Shown here: positions 9,013 to 17,819 of the stretch, piece by piece | How positions within the stretch are numbered: the stretch's first letter is position 1 | How the letters are laid out: every line of letters starts with the position of its first letter | DNA from: Halomonas sp. GT | Lineage (GTDB): Bacteria > Pseudomonadota > Gammaproteobacteria > Pseudomonadales > Halomonadaceae | Reading direction: 5' to 3' | NCBI RefSeq assembly: GCF_002082565.1 | Contig: NZ_CP020562.1 | Span: forward strand, 2,790,001 to 2,854,000 | DNA: 64,000 nt | Position numbers and translations under genes: made by a program | The notes under the pieces: generated by a model | What the model saw: only the letters and a program-made list of their open reading frames with translations | What the model was told of the DNA's origin: nothing | The model's database searches: none

Positions 9013-9354
9013 TCAGCCTGCCGGCCAAGTAAACTGCCGACCTCCCAATAAATGCATATGAATGTGATAAACCGTCTGACCACCCATTTCATTACAATTC
9101 ATCACCACACGATATCCATCTTCCGAGAAGCCTTGTTGCTTGGCCAGCTGTGCGGCAGTGTGCTGCAAACGCCCAACCAAGGCTAGGTCTTCAGGGGCAA
9201 TATCGTTAAGCGTAGCAATATGCTTTTTAGGAATGATCAACTGATGCGTTGGCGCCTGAGGGCTAATATCATTGAACGCGAGCACATGCTCATCTTCAAA
9301 CACGATATCTGCGGGAATTTCGCGGTTTATGATTTTGCAAAACAGGCAATCCAT
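9013..9354 (-). CDS. hinT: HIT-family purine nucleoside phosphoramidase (HinT-like)
   Basis: Histidine-triad nucleotide hydrolase acting on AMP-lysine and related phosphoramidates. The 113-residue protein carries the CLFCKIINREIPA start, with a CxxC pair as in Zn-binding HIT proteins, and the catalytic triad motif HIHMHLLGGR near the C-terminus. Length agrees with HinT. The ATG follows GGAGG by six bases. It is co-oriented with prkB upstream (55-bp gap), so it may be the last gene of the thioesterase-prkB-hinT group. The physiological substrate is unknown. Confidence 0.92.
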   Translation of the reverse strand: MDCLFCKIINREIPADIVFEDEHVLAFNDISPQAPTHQLIIPKKHIATLNDIAPEDLALVGRLQHTAAQLAKQQGFSEDGYRVVMNCNEMGGQTVYHIHMHLLGGRQFTWPAG

Positions 9355-9409
9355 ACGGCCTCCTTCATTTTTGTAAGTGGCGAAAACGTACTAACGAGCG
9401 AAAACAGTC

Positions 9410-10282
9410 TTAGCGAAAACGGCGCTGAGAAAGCAAGTGGCGAACCAGGGGAGCTAGGATCAGCTCCATCGCTAACGACATGCGTGCGCCAGGCACCACT
9501 AACGTGTGCGGACGTGTCATAAATGAATCTTTTATCATCGCCAATAACCAAGGAAAATCCACCGTTGAGGGATCTCTAAAGCGAATCACTACAAACGATT
9601 CTGCATCGGTCGGAATATCCTGAACCTCAAAGGGATTCGACGTATCGACAGTGGGCACACGCTGGAAATTAATGTGGGTACGGGAAAACTGCGGCTGTAT
9701 GTAGCGCACGTAATCATCCATGCGCCCTAATATGGTATCGATGACCGCTTCCTGGGAATATCCGCGCAGCTTGGTATCACGATCAATTTTTTGAATCCAT
9801 TCAAGATTCATGGTCGGCGCAACACCCACTAATAAATCTACGTGACGAGCAATATCATACTCTTGTGTCACCAAGCCGCCATGCAGACCTTCGTAAAAGA
9901 GTAGATCAGTACCACAAGGCAGTGACTGCCACTCAGTAAACGTCCCTACCCGATAGCCTGCCTCAATTTTCTGCTTATCTTCTGCATGAATGTAGTGACG
10001 GAACGTACCCGCTCCATGCTCACCGTACTCAACAAAAAGCCCTTCCAACCGATCAAGCAGATTGGCTTCTACTGCAAAGTGAGAAAGCTCATCTTTACGC
10101 TCAGGCTCGTCACGAAAAATCCGCTGGAGATCATCACGGGTATAGCGGTGAAAGGCATCGCCGTCCACCATGGCAGCGTGAACATCTTCACGCAGAAACA
10201 TGCGCTCAAAGCTGCGACGCACCGTGGTGGTACCCGCACCTGAAGAACCTGTGATGGCAATGATTGGATATTCCCGCGACAT
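9410..10282 (-). CDS. prkB: Phosphoribulokinase-type kinase (PrkB)
   Basis: P-loop kinase of the phosphoribulokinase/uridine kinase fold, 290 residues. The P-loop GSSGAGTTT lies at residues 12-20, as in proteobacterial class I PRK, and the protein has the VDGDAFHRY and HVDLLVGVAPTMNLEWIQKI segments of the PRK family. No Rubisco genes are nearby, and the PrkB homologue of E. coli is likewise carried by a heterotroph with no known role, so I do not infer the Calvin cycle. Its ATG overlaps the thioesterase stop by one base (TAATG), indicating coupled translation. Confidence 0.88.
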   Translation of the reverse strand: MSREYPIIAITGSSGAGTTTVRRSFERMFLREDVHAAMVDGDAFHRYTRDDLQRIFRDEPERKDELSHFAVEANLLDRLEGLFVEYGEHGAGTFRHYIHAEDKQKIEAGYRVGTFTEWQSLPCGTDLLFYEGLHGGLVTQEYDIARHVDLLVGVAPTMNLEWIQKIDRDTKLRGYSQEAVIDTILGRMDDYVRYIQPQFSRTHINFQRVPTVDTSNPFEVQDIPTDAESFVVIRFRDPSTVDFPWLLAMIKDSFMTRPHTLVVPGARMSLAMELILAPLVRHLLSQRRFR

Positions 10283-10734
10283 TAAGCACCTCTCTCCTGA
10301 GCTATCGCCCGAGCTATCGCCTGCACAACGTCATCAGGCACTTTGACAGGCCGCCCTGAAGAAAGGTCTAAAAGAAGCTGGTTAACCCGAGCAGTTGCCA
10401 CCATCTTCTCGGTTTCTGCATGACAAATGCGGTGATAAACCGTCAACGCTTTGCCTTGTGGTTCAGGGACAGCGGTTTCAATTACCAAAGCATCTGGCCA
10501 ACGCGCTTCGCTCTGATACTGAACCGCCAAGTCGACAACAACACTCGGGTACCCTTTCATATCCCACTCAGGCAAACCTAGCGCAGCGAACGCATGCACG
10601 CGGGCTTCATGTAGCAGCGATACCAAAGCATCATGTCCCAGGTGGCGGCCGTAATTCATATCCGTGACGCGCACCGTTAAAGGATGCCGATGAATAATCG
10701 CTGCCGAGGGGAAATCCAGCGTGACACGCTCCAT
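10282..10734 (-). CDS. Acyl-CoA thioesterase, hot-dog fold (4HBT)
   Basis: Predicted small acyl-CoA thioesterase of 150 residues. It shows the 4HBT pattern: VRVTDMNYGRHLGHDALVSL, with Asn27/Asp-type active-site neighbourhood and the central HLGHD helix, then the strands VDLAVQYQSEARWPD. Such enzymes release free acids from CoA thioesters; chain length is not readable. A strong AAGGAG lies 8 bases before the ATG. The stop overlaps the prkB start by one base. The same pairing of a thioesterase with prkB suggests a shared transcript but not necessarily a shared pathway. Confidence 0.8.
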   Translation of the reverse strand: MERVTLDFPSAAIIHRHPLTVRVTDMNYGRHLGHDALVSLLHEARVHAFAALGLPEWDMKGYPSVVVDLAVQYQSEARWPDALVIETAVPEPQGKALTVYHRICHAETEKMVATARVNQLLLDLSSGRPVKVPDDVVQAIARAIAQERGA

Positions 10735-10786
10735 GCCTAGCTCCTTGTCGGTGGTGGTTTAGCGCCAGCGGTATCATCGCTGATCG

Positions 10787-12073
10787 CTATTTTTCCCGGG
10801 CGATAGCACGGAAAGCGATATCACGGCGGAACTCAGCGCCCTCCCAGTGAATCGCTTTGACACCCTGATATGCTTGCTGTTGAGCAGCCGATACCGTGTT
10901 GCCTAATGCGGTTACACACAGCACTCGCCCACCTGCTGTTAAGATACTGCCGTCAGCAGCCTGAGTAGTGCCTGCATGAAATACTTTGCACTGCGCCAGG
11001 CCTGCTTGTTCCAAACCGTGAATAACATCGCCTTTGCGGTAACTGCCGGGATAGCCACCGGCCGCCATCACAACACCCACGGCTGCGCGGGAATCCCACT
11101 CACACTGCTTATCGGCAAGCTCACCCTTAGCGCCTGCTAAGCAAAGCGCGGCTAAATCTGACGTTAACCGCATCAAGATCGGCTGAGTTTCAGGGTCACC
11201 AAAACGGCAATTATATTCAATAACCTTCGGATTGCCTTCAGCGTCAATCATTAGGCCCGCATATAAAAAGCCGGTATATGCATTACCCTCTTCAGCCATG
11301 CCGCGCACGGTAGGAAGAATAACCTGCTCCATAATACGCGCGTCGACCTCCGGCGTTACCACCGGGGCTGGGGAATAAGCTCCCATGCCGCCCGTATTGG
11401 GGCCAGTATCGCCGTCATAAGCACGTTTGTGGTCTTGGCTAGTGGCCATGGGCACCACATTCTCACCATCCACCATAACGATAAAGCTAGCTTCTTCGCC
11501 TTCCAGAAATTCTTCGATAACAACGCGCGCACCTGCATCGCCAAATGCATTCGCCTCTAACATATCGCGAATAGCCGCTTCAGCTTCGGCTTCGCTCATC
11601 GCGACAATGACACCCTTACCCGCCGCCAAGCCGTCAGCTTTGATGACAATGGGCGCGCCCATCTCGGTTAAGTAAGCCAAGGCCGGCTCTACCGCCGTAA
11701 AGGTTTGATACGCGGCAGAAGGAATCTGGTGACGTGCCAAAAAGTCTTTGGTGAACGACTTAGAGCCTTCCAACTGTGCGGCACGCTGTGAAGGACCAAA
11801 AATTGTCAGGCCAGCCGCTTGAAAACGATCTACCACCCCTTCAACTAACGGCGCTTCTGGCCCTACCACTGTTAGCGCTACTTGCTCGCGCTGGGCAAAT
11901 GCTACCAACGCGTCCAAATCAGTTGCTTCAATAGCTACGTTGGTCAATTTAGGCTCAGTGGCAGTACCTGCATTACCAGGCGCTACGAACACCTGTTCGA
12001 CGTCACTAGACTGCGCTAGTTTCCACGCCAATGCATGCTCGCGACCACCGCCACCTATCATTAAAACGTTCAT
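10787..12073 (-). CDS. purD: Phosphoribosylamine-glycine ligase
   Basis: GAR synthetase, second step of purine synthesis: phosphoribosylamine plus glycine plus ATP gives glycinamide ribonucleotide. The 428 residues match the family (about 430). Visible motifs are MIGGGGREHALAWKL at the start, GPEAPLVEG, the ATP-grasp segments IKADGLAAGKGV and NTGGMGAYSPAP, and NCRFGDPETQ. I placed the start at 12073 because AAGG lies 6 bases upstream; an in-frame ATG two codons earlier overlaps that site. purH is not adjacent in this window. Confidence 0.97.
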   Translation of the reverse strand: MNVLMIGGGGREHALAWKLAQSSDVEQVFVAPGNAGTATEPKLTNVAIEATDLDALVAFAQREQVALTVVGPEAPLVEGVVDRFQAAGLTIFGPSQRAAQLEGSKSFTKDFLARHQIPSAAYQTFTAVEPALAYLTEMGAPIVIKADGLAAGKGVIVAMSEAEAEAAIRDMLEANAFGDAGARVVIEEFLEGEEASFIVMVDGENVVPMATSQDHKRAYDGDTGPNTGGMGAYSPAPVVTPEVDARIMEQVILPTVRGMAEEGNAYTGFLYAGLMIDAEGNPKVIEYNCRFGDPETQPILMRLTSDLAALCLAGAKGELADKQCEWDSRAAVGVVMAAGGYPGSYRKGDVIHGLEQAGLAQCKVFHAGTTQAADGSILTAGGRVLCVTALGNTVSAAQQQAYQGVKAIHWEGAEFRRDIAFRAIAREK

Positions 12074-12169
12074 TATCATCCTTCTCAAACGGGAGTGCCT
12101 AGCTGAGATTAGCTGAGAGCGTAACTACGTTAATCGGCGTATTATGCCACAACGACTCAACCAGCGGCG

Positions 12170-12643
12170 TCAGGAGCTTTTATCTGGCGTGTCGTCATCA
12201 TCTGTTTGATTAGGCTGATTAGGTTGGTTAAGCGTTTTTTGCCAAAAACGCATATTTTCTTCGGCCAACTCGCGCATAAATTCCATGGGGGAGTGGCGTA
12301 TCGCTTGTTGCCACTGACTCTGCATGCGCTTTTGCTGCTCCAGCATAAGCTGGGTACCTTGTTCTAAATAACGTGCTAACGGTAAAGGCGATGACATGTC
12401 GTACACACGAATCAGTTGGGCAAGCAAATCATTCGAGAAAACCTCGGCTTCACTATCAGCCTGCTCTTGCTCGATAATGATCGACAGCAAAATGGTCCGC
12501 GTAAGGTCTTCACCACTTTTTGCATCCTCGACGCGGAAGGGTTCTTCTTCGATAATTAAACGCCGCAGATCCTCAAGCGTAACGTAACGACTTTGTTGAG
12601 TATCGTATAACCTACGATTGGCATATTTGCGAATTACGCGCAC
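12170..12643 (-). CDS. phaR: Polyhydroxyalkanoate synthesis repressor PhaR
   Basis: DNA-binding regulator that senses PHB/PHA granules and controls phasin genes. The 157 residues begin with the family hallmark VIRKYANRRLYDTQQSRYVT and the PHB/PHA-accumulation domain (about 1-110), followed by a Gln-rich helical tail. It starts with GTG at 12641-12643, preceded by AAGGAG at 7 bases; no closer ATG is in frame. Its presence implies PHA storage, normal in Halomonas. It stands alone, divergent from rsmE. Confidence 0.93.
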   Translation of the reverse strand: MRVIRKYANRRLYDTQQSRYVTLEDLRRLIIEEEPFRVEDAKSGEDLTRTILLSIIIEQEQADSEAEVFSNDLLAQLIRVYDMSSPLPLARYLEQGTQLMLEQQKRMQSQWQQAIRHSPMEFMRELAEENMRFWQKTLNQPNQPNQTDDDDTPDKSS

Positions 12644-12777
12644 AGCGCATCTCCTTAAACGCGGTAGAGGCTTTGTCGCCGTTGCTGCTATTGTGCCTGC
12701 AACATGCGCCTATGCAAGCCAGCTTAACGGATTAGTAACGTTAGGCGTGTCTTCCTTATGACCAATAGACGACAATC

Positions 12778-13488
12778 ATGAATCTTATTCTGCTTGATCC
12801 GAGCGAAGTGAAGGGAGCTAACGCTTACCTTACTGACGCACGACGTATCACCCATTTACGCGAGGTGCACCGCGCTTGTGTAGGGGACGACTACACAGTC
12901 GGCCTACAGGGTGGCAAGATGGGGAAAGCGCAGCTAACTGAACTGCACGATACTCAGGCAACCTTTACGCTAGACAACCTGAATGAGTCTCCCCCGCCGC
13001 CCCTACCAGTACACTTAGTACTGGCGCTTCCTCGGCCCAGAATGCTGGCACGTACCTTAGAGCATGTCACTGCCCTTGGCGTAAAAAATATTACACTGCT
13101 TCATACCAAGCGAGTGGAAAAAAGCTACTGGCAGTCCCCAGAACTCCGTACAGAGAAAATTCATCACCACTTAGTTCTAGGTCTGGAACAAGCGCGGGAC
13201 ACACAATTGCCTACTGTGACAATGTGCAAAGGCTTTCGCCCTTTTCTAGAAGAACAACTGCCTGAACTGCTAAAAGAACGGCGTGGTTTGATGGCACACC
13301 CTGGCATGCCAAATGCCTGCCCGCGGAATATTGACGGAAAAATACTTCTTCTTGTTGGACCGGAAGGCGGATTTATTCCCTGGGAAGTTGAAAAACTCCT
13401 TGAGGCAGGATGCGAGGGCATGCACCTAGGCCCTCGCATTTTACGGGTAGAAACTGCCGTCACTGCACTTTTATCACGACTTTTTTAA
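12778..13488 (+). CDS. rsmE: 16S rRNA (uracil-1498-N3)-methyltransferase RsmE
   Basis: SPOUT-class methyltransferase modifying U1498 of 16S rRNA with S-adenosylmethionine. The 236 residues show the RsmE order: N-terminal PUA-like part with HLREVHRACVGD, then the knotted SAM site with LLVGPEGGF and LGPRILRVETAV. Length is as expected. The ribosome site is weak. Neighbours are phaR (divergent) and the protease gene (convergent). Confidence 0.95.
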   Translation: MNLILLDPSEVKGANAYLTDARRITHLREVHRACVGDDYTVGLQGGKMGKAQLTELHDTQATFTLDNLNESPPPPLPVHLVLALPRPRMLARTLEHVTALGVKNITLLHTKRVEKSYWQSPELRTEKIHHHLVLGLEQARDTQLPTVTMCKGFRPFLEEQLPELLKERRGLMAHPGMPNACPRNIDGKILLLVGPEGGFIPWEVEKLLEAGCEGMHLGPRILRVETAVTALLSRLF

Positions 13489-13544
13489 TCGCTGATTAGA
13501 CCCGTATGCAGCATAACGAGACTGATATACTCAGAGAGGCCTGA

Positions 13545-14099
13545 TCAGGACTGTTCATCTTCTGGATCGTGGGGAACATAGGCCGAATCTTCCCCGCATT
13601 CAGGGTCTTGAAGGAAGGTATCGCGCACATCTAATAACCCTAGGTGGCTAATTGTGCGACGCCCCAAGAGCAGTGGGTAAATCATCTCTTCACGATCTCG
13701 CAGACTAAACTGCTCTTCATATACCGAATTACCCATGCAAACGTCCATTAGCACCACCGGACGCTCATCACGACCACCGGCGCCACGCACCTTTTGCTCT
13801 CGGTAGAGGGGACGCTCAATCTGATCGCTAAACGTTTCACCGTTTTCCTGATCCTCGAGTTTCAGGCGGAAGCGAACCCACTCCTCGCCGTCTTTCTCGA
13901 ACATCTCAATGTCACGAGCATCTAATGAAGAGGTTAGCGCACCGCTGTCTAGCTTCGCTTTTACAGCGATACCCCATGGCTCAATTGATGCATTTTCAAC
14001 CCAGCCAAAGACTTTCTCATCTGCCTGGATTGCCGTACTCACTGACAATGTACTGAGCACTGCACTGGCAGCCAGCACACCTAAAAAAGTTTTTCCCAT
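13545..14099 (-). CDS. Retropepsin-like ATP-dependent zinc protease family protein, exported
   Basis: Member of the COG4067 family annotated as putative ATP-dependent zinc protease, related to retropepsin-like aspartic proteases. The catalytic-type motif KLDSGALTSSL is present, followed by the strand-rich core with QKVRGAGGRDERPVV and LLGRRTISHLGLLDV. The form starting at 14099 (184 residues) has a signal peptide ending near IQADEK, placing it in the periplasm. AAGGA lies 9 bases upstream; a longer in-frame start at 14141 would bury the signal sequence. It follows the lytic transglycosylase by 76 bp. Relatives act near RimK or in cell-envelope maturation; the substrate here is unknown. Confidence 0.82.
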   Translation of the reverse strand: MGKTFLGVLAASAVLSTLSVSTAIQADEKVFGWVENASIEPWGIAVKAKLDSGALTSSLDARDIEMFEKDGEEWVRFRLKLEDQENGETFSDQIERPLYREQKVRGAGGRDERPVVLMDVCMGNSVYEEQFSLRDREEMIYPLLLGRRTISHLGLLDVRDTFLQDPECGEDSAYVPHDPEDEQS

Positions 14100-14175
14100 T
14101 TCATTTCGTCCTTGGTGAGAAGTTTGCCTAACGTGAGACATTCGACTAGCTAAAGAGACTCATCGAAACGAAACA

Positions 14176-15432
14176 TTAACGCAGCCGTTCTAACAACGCC
14201 TGAGTGGCAAAACCATCAGGCGTCAACCCTTGGTCACGCTGGAAGGCACGTAAGCCCTCACGCGTATTAGGCCCCATAATACCGTCCGCAGTACCCACCG
14301 TATATCCAGCATTATTTAGGCGTTGCTGCAGGGTACGAACATCATCACGCGTCAGTGGTGCCTGATCTCTGGGCCAGGATTGGGCAATTCCGTCACGTCC
14401 AGCAATAGCATCCGCCAAAGTAGACACGGCTAGCGCATAACTAGTTGCGTTGTTATAGCGCAAAATTGCCCGAAAATTAGGCCCTACCAAAAATGCTGGG
14501 CCATTTGCTCCTGCTGGCACAATTACCGCAGCGCTATCGAATGAGGGGAGTTCACCACTCAATGAGCGCACCCCTTGTGCCGCCCACTCAGCACTGCTGC
14601 GACGTTGCGTTTGTGAGTAATCGAAGGAATCAGGCAAACGGACTTCAACGCCCCAAGGCTGGCCGGCCTGCCAACCTGCCCTCGCCAGATAGTTAGCCGT
14701 AGAAGCCATGACATCAGGAATACTGCCCCAAATATCTCGACGGCCGTCATTATCACCATCAACTGCATATGCTTCAAAACTACTGGGTATAAACTGCGTA
14801 TGCCCCATGGCACCAGCCCAGGAGCCTTTCATTTGCTCGGCGGCAATATCGCCCTGATCGATAATACGCAACGCAGCTAACAGTTCACCCCGTGCAAAAT
14901 CACGCCGACGACCGTCGTAGGCAAGTGTTGCGAGTGACTCAAGTGTCGAGAAATCACCAAAATTACTGCCGTAGTTACTTTCGATACCCCAAATTGCGAC
15001 GATGATTTCCGCAGGAACTCCATAACGTTGCTGCATTTGTTGCGCGGTATCGCGGTGAGCCGCAAGCTTCTCTAGACCGTTATTAATCCGGGTGCTGGAA
15101 ACCGCTGTATCAAGGTATTGCCAAATGGGACGAACAAACTCTGGCTGATACTGATCAAGCTCAATGACGCGTTCACGATAGCGAAGACCATCGAAAGCAG
15201 AGGCAAGGGTTGCCTCACTGATACCCTGCTGAGCAGCATAGCGGCGAAAATCAGCCAACCACTGGTTAAAGTTGGCATAGCTAACTTGTTCTGACGCCTG
15301 TGCATCCACCTCGCTCATCAGTTGCTGATTAGCGACTGCATTAGTGCTTAATGCCCCACTGCCTGCTGCGAGTGCAAACGATAAATACAATGCAGGGCGA
15401 ATACTCACTGAACCTTTAACTTTCAAAGACAT
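14176..15432 (-). CDS. MltB-family lytic murein transglycosylase with peptidoglycan-binding domain
   Basis: Periplasmic enzyme cleaving the MurNAc-GlcNAc bond with formation of the 1,6-anhydro product. The 418 residues comprise a signal peptide, the MltB-type SLT domain with catalytic Glu in IWGIESNYGS and the MGHTQFIPSSFEAYAVDGD signature, and a C-terminal PG_binding_1 domain (about 358-416: LQQRLNNAGY...DGIMGPNTREGLRAFQ). No lipobox is visible, so it is soluble rather than a lipoprotein, unlike E. coli MltB. It precedes the exported protease on the same strand. Confidence 0.93.
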   Translation of the reverse strand: MSLKVKGSVSIRPALYLSFALAAGSGALSTNAVANQQLMSEVDAQASEQVSYANFNQWLADFRRYAAQQGISEATLASAFDGLRYRERVIELDQYQPEFVRPIWQYLDTAVSSTRINNGLEKLAAHRDTAQQMQQRYGVPAEIIVAIWGIESNYGSNFGDFSTLESLATLAYDGRRRDFARGELLAALRIIDQGDIAAEQMKGSWAGAMGHTQFIPSSFEAYAVDGDNDGRRDIWGSIPDVMASTANYLARAGWQAGQPWGVEVRLPDSFDYSQTQRRSSAEWAAQGVRSLSGELPSFDSAAVIVPAGANGPAFLVGPNFRAILRYNNATSYALAVSTLADAIAGRDGIAQSWPRDQAPLTRDDVRTLQQRLNNAGYTVGTADGIMGPNTREGLRAFQRDQGLTPDGFATQALLERLR

Positions 15433-15500
15433 AGCATTAATCTCTTGGCAATCCTTGGCGTGCGTCCGATAATGGCTCAGAAATAGCTTAGATACTAGCC

Positions 15501-15947
15501 CTACCTACCTAGCCGCAGCAAAACAATCAGATGAAACACCACCACGACGCCAGTCAGTACACAACGAAGCTTAAGATACCAACGTGGAAATCCTTCTCGG
15601 CCATCACGACTGAGATCGTAGCCACCGATTAGAACAAATCCTGCCAGTAATACCCATAGCCCAGTCATGACGTTGAACATTAACGCAGGCCAAGCGATTA
15701 AGCTGGGCACCATTGCAATGATCAAACGTCGGGTATTACCTGGGCGAGGCACTTGAAGAGCACTCCCCCAATGAACGCCACCCAAAAAAGACAGAATAAC
15801 TGCACTGTAATAGCTAAAGGCGTATACCGCCGTTACCTGCCATACAGGGGGTGCCCACCAGGCTAGGAGCCCTCCAGCAATAAAGGGTACTAAACCCGCA
15901 AGGCCTAGAAACCAAGCAACGCGGCGGTCACTACTTATCTCACTCAT
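15501..15947 (-). CDS. DUF3429 membrane protein
   Basis: Small integral membrane protein (148 residues) with four to five hydrophobic helices. The SYYSAVILSFLGGVHWG motif is the hallmark of DUF3429, a family that includes eukaryotic TMEM69; function unknown. It lies 49 bp after the cryptochrome-DASH gene on the same strand and 68 bp before the transglycosylase, so it may belong to the cryptochrome transcript. ATG at 15947 chosen; a TTG three codons earlier is possible. Confidence 0.8.
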   Translation of the reverse strand: MSEISSDRRVAWFLGLAGLVPFIAGGLLAWWAPPVWQVTAVYAFSYYSAVILSFLGGVHWGSALQVPRPGNTRRLIIAMVPSLIAWPALMFNVMTGLWVLLAGFVLIGGYDLSRDGREGFPRWYLKLRCVLTGVVVVFHLIVLLRLGR

Positions 15948-15996
15948 ATTGCACAACCTATCTTTTGGGCTCTATCGTCCGTGTTTGAGTGAAATC

Positions 15997-17418
15997 TTAC
16001 TCATCCGTTTCTTGAAGCTCTGTTTTAGCCACTAACCAACGCTCCCACTCAGCGGGCTCTACGCAAGGAGCATCAAACTTAGAAGACGCTACTCGCCAGG
16101 GTTGGTGTCGCTCCATTCCTAACGGAAGCGAATCCAGCTCAGGCAGCCAATAGGCAACGTAAAGCCCGTTTGGATCATAATGCCCTGCTTGCTTCAGCAC
16201 ATTAAAGTAACGGTCTTGGCGGGGATCACGACCAACACCGGCAATATAACGCCAGTTGCCCCAGTTACTCGCCACATCGTAATCAATCAGGCAGCGCTCA
16301 AACCACGATGCACCAAGGCGCCAATCGACGTTTAGATCTTTAACTAGAAAACTGGCGACATTTTGGCGTGCTCGATTAGATATCCACCCGGTAACTTTCA
16401 GTTCTAGCATGGCAGCGTCTATAAATGGCACGCCGGTTGTAGCGTTGCGCCACGCATCAAAAGCACTGTTAGCGGGCGGTAACTCTTCATGACCAAATAA
16501 TGCAGCACCTTCCAGTTGAGCCGCTCGATGGAAATAATCTCGCCACATTAATTCGAAAATAATCCAATAACTTGATTCACAGCTCCCGTGGATGGCCTCC
16601 CAGTTTTTTACTTCTTGGCAGACTTGGCGTGCAGATAAGCAGCCACGTGCCAGCCAAGGGGAAAAACGTGTGGAAAAATTGGCGCCCAGCAAACCATTCC
16701 GGGTTTTCTTATAAGACTCCGCTCCGTTTTGCCTCCAAAGATATTGCTGAAAACGATCGCTAGCTGCCGACTCCCCTCCCACAAACACAAAGCCCTGTCG
16801 CTTGTCGGGCTGCCAACCGGCACTCTCTTTGCATACTGCTTTAAGGGGGGGGAACCCTCGAGGAGCAGATTCTGGCCAGGGTGGTAGTGTCACTGGCGCA
16901 GGCAGGGGCGCTAAAAACGTACAATGCTTTTCAACACGTCGCCGAAATGCCGAAAAGCTGGGTGGCAACTCACTCAGCGCAAAGGGAAGCTCGTCTTCGG
17001 CCATTAAATAACCGCTATCAGCACAAAATAACTGACAGGCCGATGGGAGCTGTTCAACGACCCGAGCAATATGCTGTGACTCTTCATACCCGGAATGCGC
17101 TGCTACACGCACTTCTCTTGCACCGAGCATGGCAACAGTCTCTAGCACGATCCTGGCAGGATCACCGATGCGAACTAACAAATCACTGCCACGCTGAAGC
17201 AGTTCGCCACGAAGCTCCATCAAACTTTGCCATAAAAAGCGTAGCCGAGCAGGACCCAGCCTAGGAGAAACATCATCGGTAATCGAGCTTTCGAACCATC
17301 GTTGGTCTAGTACATAGAGACAAAGCAACTCTTCAGGAGGGGAGTCAAAATGTAACAAAGGGTTATCAGCTATCCGCAAATTATCCTGAAGCCATACAAT
17401 ATCAGTCGTGCCGCTCAT
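15997..17418 (-). CDS. cry: Cryptochrome-DASH / deoxyribodipyrimidine photolyase
   Basis: Flavoprotein of the photolyase/cryptochrome family, 473 residues. The N-terminal Rossmann antenna domain begins [17 protein letters not shown]. The FAD domain shows [28 protein letters not shown], the [20 protein letters not shown] block and [18 protein letters not shown], the pattern of cryptochrome-DASH rather than class I CPD photolyase. DASH enzymes repair cyclobutane dimers mainly in single-stranded DNA and may also signal. Start at 17418 is set by GGAGG seven bases upstream. Its start overlaps the DUF2256 stop by 17 bases, an arrangement common for this pair. Confidence 0.9.
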   Translation of the reverse strand: MSGTTDIVWLQDNLRIADNPLLHFDSPPEELLCLYVLDQRWFESSITDDVSPRLGPARLRFLWQSLMELRGELLQRGSDLLVRIGDPARIVLETVAMLGAREVRVAAHSGYEESQHIARVVEQLPSACQLFCADSGYLMAEDELPFALSELPPSFSAFRRRVEKHCTFLAPLPAPVTLPPWPESAPRGFPPLKAVCKESAGWQPDKRQGFVFVGGESAASDRFQQYLWRQNGAESYKKTRNGLLGANFSTRFSPWLARGCLSARQVCQEVKNWEAIHGSCESSYWIIFELMWRDYFHRAAQLEGAALFGHEELPPANSAFDAWRNATTGVPFIDAAMLELKVTGWISNRARQNVASFLVKDLNVDWRLGASWFERCLIDYDVASNWGNWRYIAGVGRDPRQDRYFNVLKQAGHYDPNGLYVAYWLPELDSLPLGMERHQPWRVASSKFDAPCVEPAEWERWLVAKTELQETDE

Positions 17419-17587
17419 GTATTTGCCTCCCTGGTGCGCTGGACTGCTTGGCTTCGCGACGGCAGCGTTCGCTGCAATAGCGCACTTCATCCCAGCAGCG
17501 CGCCCACTTTTTCCGCCAAGTAAAAGGACGCTGGCATTGAACACAGTCTTTTTGCGGTAAATCCTGTTTACGTTGCATAGACTCCAT
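17402..17587 (-). CDS. DUF2256 small zinc-ribbon-like protein
   Basis: 61-residue basic protein with the DUF2256 signature: [18 protein letters not shown] followed by YCSERCRR. Two CxxC/CxxxC pairs suggest one bound metal. The function is unknown, but the family is often encoded beside photolyase or cryptochrome genes, as here, where it overlaps the cryptochrome-DASH start by 17 bases. ATG at 17587 preferred; the frame also opens at a GTG five codons upstream. Confidence 0.88.
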   Translation of the reverse strand: MESMQRKQDLPQKDCVQCQRPFTWRKKWARCWDEVRYCSERCRREAKQSSAPGRQIHERHD

Positions 17588-17639
17588 CTCGCTGCCTAAC
17601 ACTTACACGCCACACGTCAAAAACATAGACACATTATCC

Positions 17640-17663
17640 TATACAGTATAACTATTGTATATA
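17640..17663. promoter_or_regulatory. LitR-like inverted repeat upstream of DUF2256-cry
   Basis: TATACA (17640-17645), 12 bases, TATATA (17658-17663). An alternative perfect dyad TATACA-N10-TGTATA uses 17656-17661. It lies about 55-75 bp upstream of the DUF2256 start. It matches 11 of 12 positions of T(G/A)TACA-N12-TGTA(C/T)A, the class II LitR operator of P. putida as I recall it. The local AT content lowers the significance; see findings. Confidence 0.4.
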
Positions 17664-17750
17664 AAATGGCGTACATGTTTTGACACGGCACTATTTTCTA
17701 TCTGTTTTACCAAAGCTTTTCCCCATCCTTCATTCAAGATGCTGAAAATA

Positions 17751-17777
17751 AAAAAGCCATCCGAGTGGATGGCTTTT
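17751..17777 (-). terminator. Rho-independent terminator of the mrp operon
   Basis: AAAAGCCATCC (17752-17762), loop GAGT, GGATGGCTTTT (17767-17777): an 11-base perfect stem with a T-run on the minus strand, 43 bp after the mrpG stop. Confidence 0.9.
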
Positions 17778-17819
17778 CGATGAGATACATCAGCAGGGGG
17801 GGACGTTAGAAAATGACAG

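Noticed and set aside
9380..9420. Three copies of GCGAAAAC near the prkB stop
   Set aside because: Unequal spacing (18 and 15 bases), one copy inside the coding end of prkB, and no dyad; too short to interpret.
9410..10282. Phosphoribulokinase as evidence of a Calvin cycle
   Set aside because: No Rubisco, carboxysome or cbb regulator genes are nearby; PrkB homologues occur in heterotrophs such as E. coli.
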